17,419 bases of DNA from Chromatiales bacterium (GTDB lineage Bacteria > Pseudomonadota > Gammaproteobacteria > Chromatiales > Chromatiaceae). The stretch lies in the NCBI GenBank assembly GCA_024639625.1, contig JAHEIA010000007.1, positions 1 to 17,419 of the forward strand, in the 5' to 3' direction. Positions 15,241 to 17,419 of the stretch are shown piece after piece (within the stretch, counting starts at the first letter, position 1; every line of letters starts with the position of its first letter). Under the pieces are notes generated by a model. The model made no database searches and was not told where the DNA came from. It saw nothing but the letters and a program-made list of their open reading frames with translations. The position numbers and the translations under genes were made by a program.

Positions 15241-17419
15241 TTAGACCAACCGGCCAGGAGCCGTATCTTCGGTCGGCGGCTCGCTCGGCCGGTTGTTCAC
15301 ACGGGGACAGAACGCGCGGCCGGCTGCCAGGCAACGCAGCGGCAGAGTCAGCATGGTGAGCGTGACCGAGGTCGCGGCGCCGAACAGCAGTGAGATCGCC
15401 ATGCCCTGAAAGATGGGATCGGTGAGAATCGCAGCGGCCCCCGCCATCATGGTCAGGTCGGTGACCCAGATCGGCCGCATACGGATCTGACCCGCCTTGA
15501 CCACCGCCTCACGGATCTCCAGGCCTCGATCGATCTCGTTCTTCGCGAAATCGACAAACAGAATGGAATTGCGCACCTCGATCCCGGCGAGGGCGATGAA
15601 ACCGATCATGGAGGTGGCGGTGAACTCCGCATCGAGCAGCCAATGGCCGGGGATGATGCCGATCACCGTCAACGGGATCGGCAGCATCACCGTGGCCGGG
15701 ATCAGGAAGTTGTCGAACTCGATGACCAGCAGGATGTAGATCAGCACCAGCGCCGCGGCGAACGCCAGACCCAGGTCGCGAAACGTCTCATAGGTCACCG
15801 TCCATTCCCCTGCCCACTCGAAGCTGGATACATCGGTATCCTCCGGTGGACCGGTGAGGGTGCCCGAGATGGCGAGCCCGTCGGGGCTGCGATACGTCTG
15901 CAACTCGGCTTCCACCGCCAGCATGCCGTAGATCGGCGCGCCCAGGCGCCCCGCCATCTCCCCGGTCACATACTCCAGGGGACGCAGGTCCTTGTGGTAC
16001 AGGATTGGATCTTCGGCCACCCGCACGAAGCTTCCAAGCTCGGTAAGCGGCACCATCCCGCCGTCGCCGCCCGGGACCGGCAATTGACCCAGGCGGGCAA
16101 TCTCAGAACGAGCGGCCAACGGCAACTGGATCAGGATATTCGTTGGCTCCAACACCCGCCCGGCCTTCACGTCACCGAGCCGGTAGCCCCCCATCGCCAT
16201 GTCGAGATTGCGGTTGATGTCTTCGACCGAGATGCCGCGTCGGGTCGCCTTCTCCGTATCGACCTGGAAGCGCCAGGTGTCGTAGGGCTCGACCATATAG
16301 CTGTCGACGTCGACGATGTTGGGAACCACCTCTAGCGTCTCGGTCAGGTCCTGAGCAACCTGACGCCGCGTGGCTGCGTCCGGACCGTACACCTCTGCCA
16401 CCACCGTCTGCAACACGGGCGGGCCCGGCGGCATCTCGACCACCGCGATGCGCGCGGCGTGCTGCTGGGCGATCAGGGTCAGGAGTTCTCGCGCCGCCTC
16501 CGCGATCTGATGGCTGCTGCGCTCCCGCTGATGCTTGTCGAGCAGCATGACCTGGATGTCGGCATGCCAGGGCTCGCCCCGCAGATAGTAGTGGCGCACC
16601 ATGCCGTTGAAATTGAAGGGGGATACCGTGCCGACGTAGGTCTGCATCGCGGTGATCTCGGGAACCGTCCGCAACTCCTCGGTCAGCCGGCGGGCCAGAT
16701 TGCTGGTGACCGGTAAGGCAGTGCCTTCCGGTAGATCCACGAGTACATTGAACTCGGGTTTGTTATCGAAGGGCAACATCTTGACCGTGACCGCCTTGGT
16801 GTAAAACATCGAGCAGGCCAGTCCGAAGGCGAGTACGATGACCGACAGCAGCAGCCAGGCCAGGATCCGGTTGTTGATGAAGGGTGTGACAATCGGCCGA
16901 TAGATGCGTCCGATGATCTCCTGTGTCCTTTTCTCCCGGGCTTCCGCCTTCTGCAGCGCTTCCAGGCGTGGACGCAGCTTGTAGGAACACCAAGGGGTAA
17001 AAACGAAGGCGGCCAACAACGAATAGCCCATGGCTACCGAGCCGAGTGCGGGAATCGGGAACATGTAGGGACCCATCATGCCGCTGACGAACCCCATCGG
17101 CAGCAGCGCCGCAAGAATCGCAAAGGTCGCGATGACGGTCGGATTGCCTACCTCGCGCACCGCATCGACCGCAATCTCGACGGAGGTTCGGTCTTCCAGC
17201 AACCAGCGTCGGAAGATGTTCTCCACCACGACAGTGGCATCGTCGACCAGGATGCCGATGGAAAAGATGAGCGCGAACAGGCTTACCCGGTCGATCGTGT
17301 AGCCGAGTATCCAGGCCGTCCACACGGTGATGAGGATCACGATCGGGATGACGACGATCACCACGATCGCCGGCCGGGGGCCGATGGTGATCCAGGAGAT
17401 GATGCTGACCGCAATCGCC
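15241..17419 (-). CDS. RND-family efflux permease (AcrB/HAE-like), N-terminus outside the window
   Basis: About 725 C-terminal residues are visible; the frame is open to the right edge. Full-length RND pumps are about 1,030-1,060 residues, so roughly 300 are missing. Visible parts, in order: transmembrane helices including the proton-relay helix FSIGILVDDATVVVEN with its aspartate pair; the cytoplasmic stretch FRRWLLEDRTSVEIAVDAVRE; helices 5 and 6; the large second periplasmic (porter/docking) loop with PPGPPVLQTVVAEVYGPD; and C-terminal helices with GFIALAGIEVRNSILFVDFA followed by the relay-type lysine. The Asp pair plus this Lys match proton-driven drug exporters (HAE) more than metal exporters (HME), but the substrate cannot be told. 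The usual region RPILMTSLA reads RPIWVTDLT, so it is a divergent subgroup. Membrane-fusion and outer-membrane partners, if linked, would lie to the right. Confidence 0.92.
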   Translation of the reverse strand, partial: AIAVSIISWITIGPRPAIVVIVVIPIVILITVWTAWILGYTIDRVSLFALIFSIGILVDDATVVVENIFRRWLLEDRTSVEIAVDAVREVGNPTVIATFAILAALLPMGFVSGMMGPYMFPIPALGSVAMGYSLLAAFVFTPWCSYKLRPRLEALQKAEAREKRTQEIIGRIYRPIVTPFINNRILAWLLLSVIVLAFGLACSMFYTKAVTVKMLPFDNKPEFNVLVDLPEGTALPVTSNLARRLTEELRTVPEITAMQTYVGTVSPFNFNGMVRHYYLRGEPWHADIQVMLLDKHQRERSSHQIAEAARELLTLIAQQHAARIAVVEMPPGPPVLQTVVAEVYGPDAATRRQVAQDLTETLEVVPNIVDVDSYMVEPYDTWRFQVDTEKATRRGISVEDINRNLDMAMGGYRLGDVKAGRVLEPTNILIQLPLAARSEIARLGQLPVPGGDGGMVPLTELGSFVRVAEDPILYHKDLRPLEYVTGEMAGRLGAPIYGMLAVEAELQTYRSPDGLAISGTLTGPPEDTDVSSFEWAGEWTVTYETFRDLGLAFAAALVLIYILLVIEFDNFLIPATVMLPIPLTVIGIIPGHWLLDAEFTATSMIGFIALAGIEVRNSILFVDFAKNEIDRGLEIREAVVKAGQIRMRPIWVTDLTMMAGAAAILTDPIFQGMAISLLFGAATSVTLTMLTLPLRCLAAGRAFCPRVNNRPSEPPTEDTAPGRLV

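Noticed and set aside
14708..15393. Several open frames in the gap between the channel and RND genes
   Set aside because: Short, overlapping on both strands, with no recognisable product or good ribosome sites.

Overview
The window is GC-rich, densely coded bacterial chromosome. The gene families suggest a proteobacterium, most likely a gammaproteobacterium: an RpfC-like hybrid kinase, a Skp/OmpH chaperone, an AcrB-like RND pump, and a proteobacterial-type sucrose-phosphate synthase with a C-terminal HAD domain. A complete sucrose synthesis cluster fits a halophilic or halotolerant organism that uses sucrose as a compatible solute. That lifestyle is inferred, not shown.

Left part (1-3139): a 5'-truncated HisKA_3-type sensor kinase whose ATP-binding lobe has lost key residues converges, with an 8-base gap, on a 633-residue membrane protein. 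That protein joins a YcxB-like domain, several membrane helices and a C-terminal caspase/legumain-like (C13) peptidase domain with an intact His/Cys pair.

Sucrose operon (3266-7188, + strand): sucrose-phosphate synthase, sucrose-phosphate phosphatase and a PfkB-family fructokinase. Each pair overlaps by 8 bases, which implies translational coupling. The synthase makes sucrose-6-phosphate, the phosphatase releases sucrose, and the kinase would return fructose to the hexose-phosphate pool. The kinase reading frame is interrupted by one in-frame TAG before its catalytic motif.

Middle (7242-10644): a rubrerythrin with an apparent Sec signal peptide (- strand), then a 381-base gap holding a head-to-head pair of palindromic repeats and a good sigma70-like promoter. 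Two unrecognised genes on the + strand follow (300 and 396 residues). The second is preceded by a 30-codon upstream frame whose stop overlaps its start.

Right part (10689-17419, - strand): reading in the direction of transcription there is an RND efflux permease (N-terminus outside the window), a 520-base gap, a small potassium-channel-like protein, an RpfC-like hybrid histidine kinase, a patatin/RssA-like phospholipase and a Skp/OmpH-like periplasmic chaperone. Envelope function is a loose common theme here, but joint transcription is not demonstrated.

The best candidates for something undescribed are the YcxB-membrane-C13 peptidase fusion, the two orphan genes at 8325-10644, and the degenerate sensor kinase. 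No defence island, CRISPR array, transposase, tRNA or rRNA gene was found.
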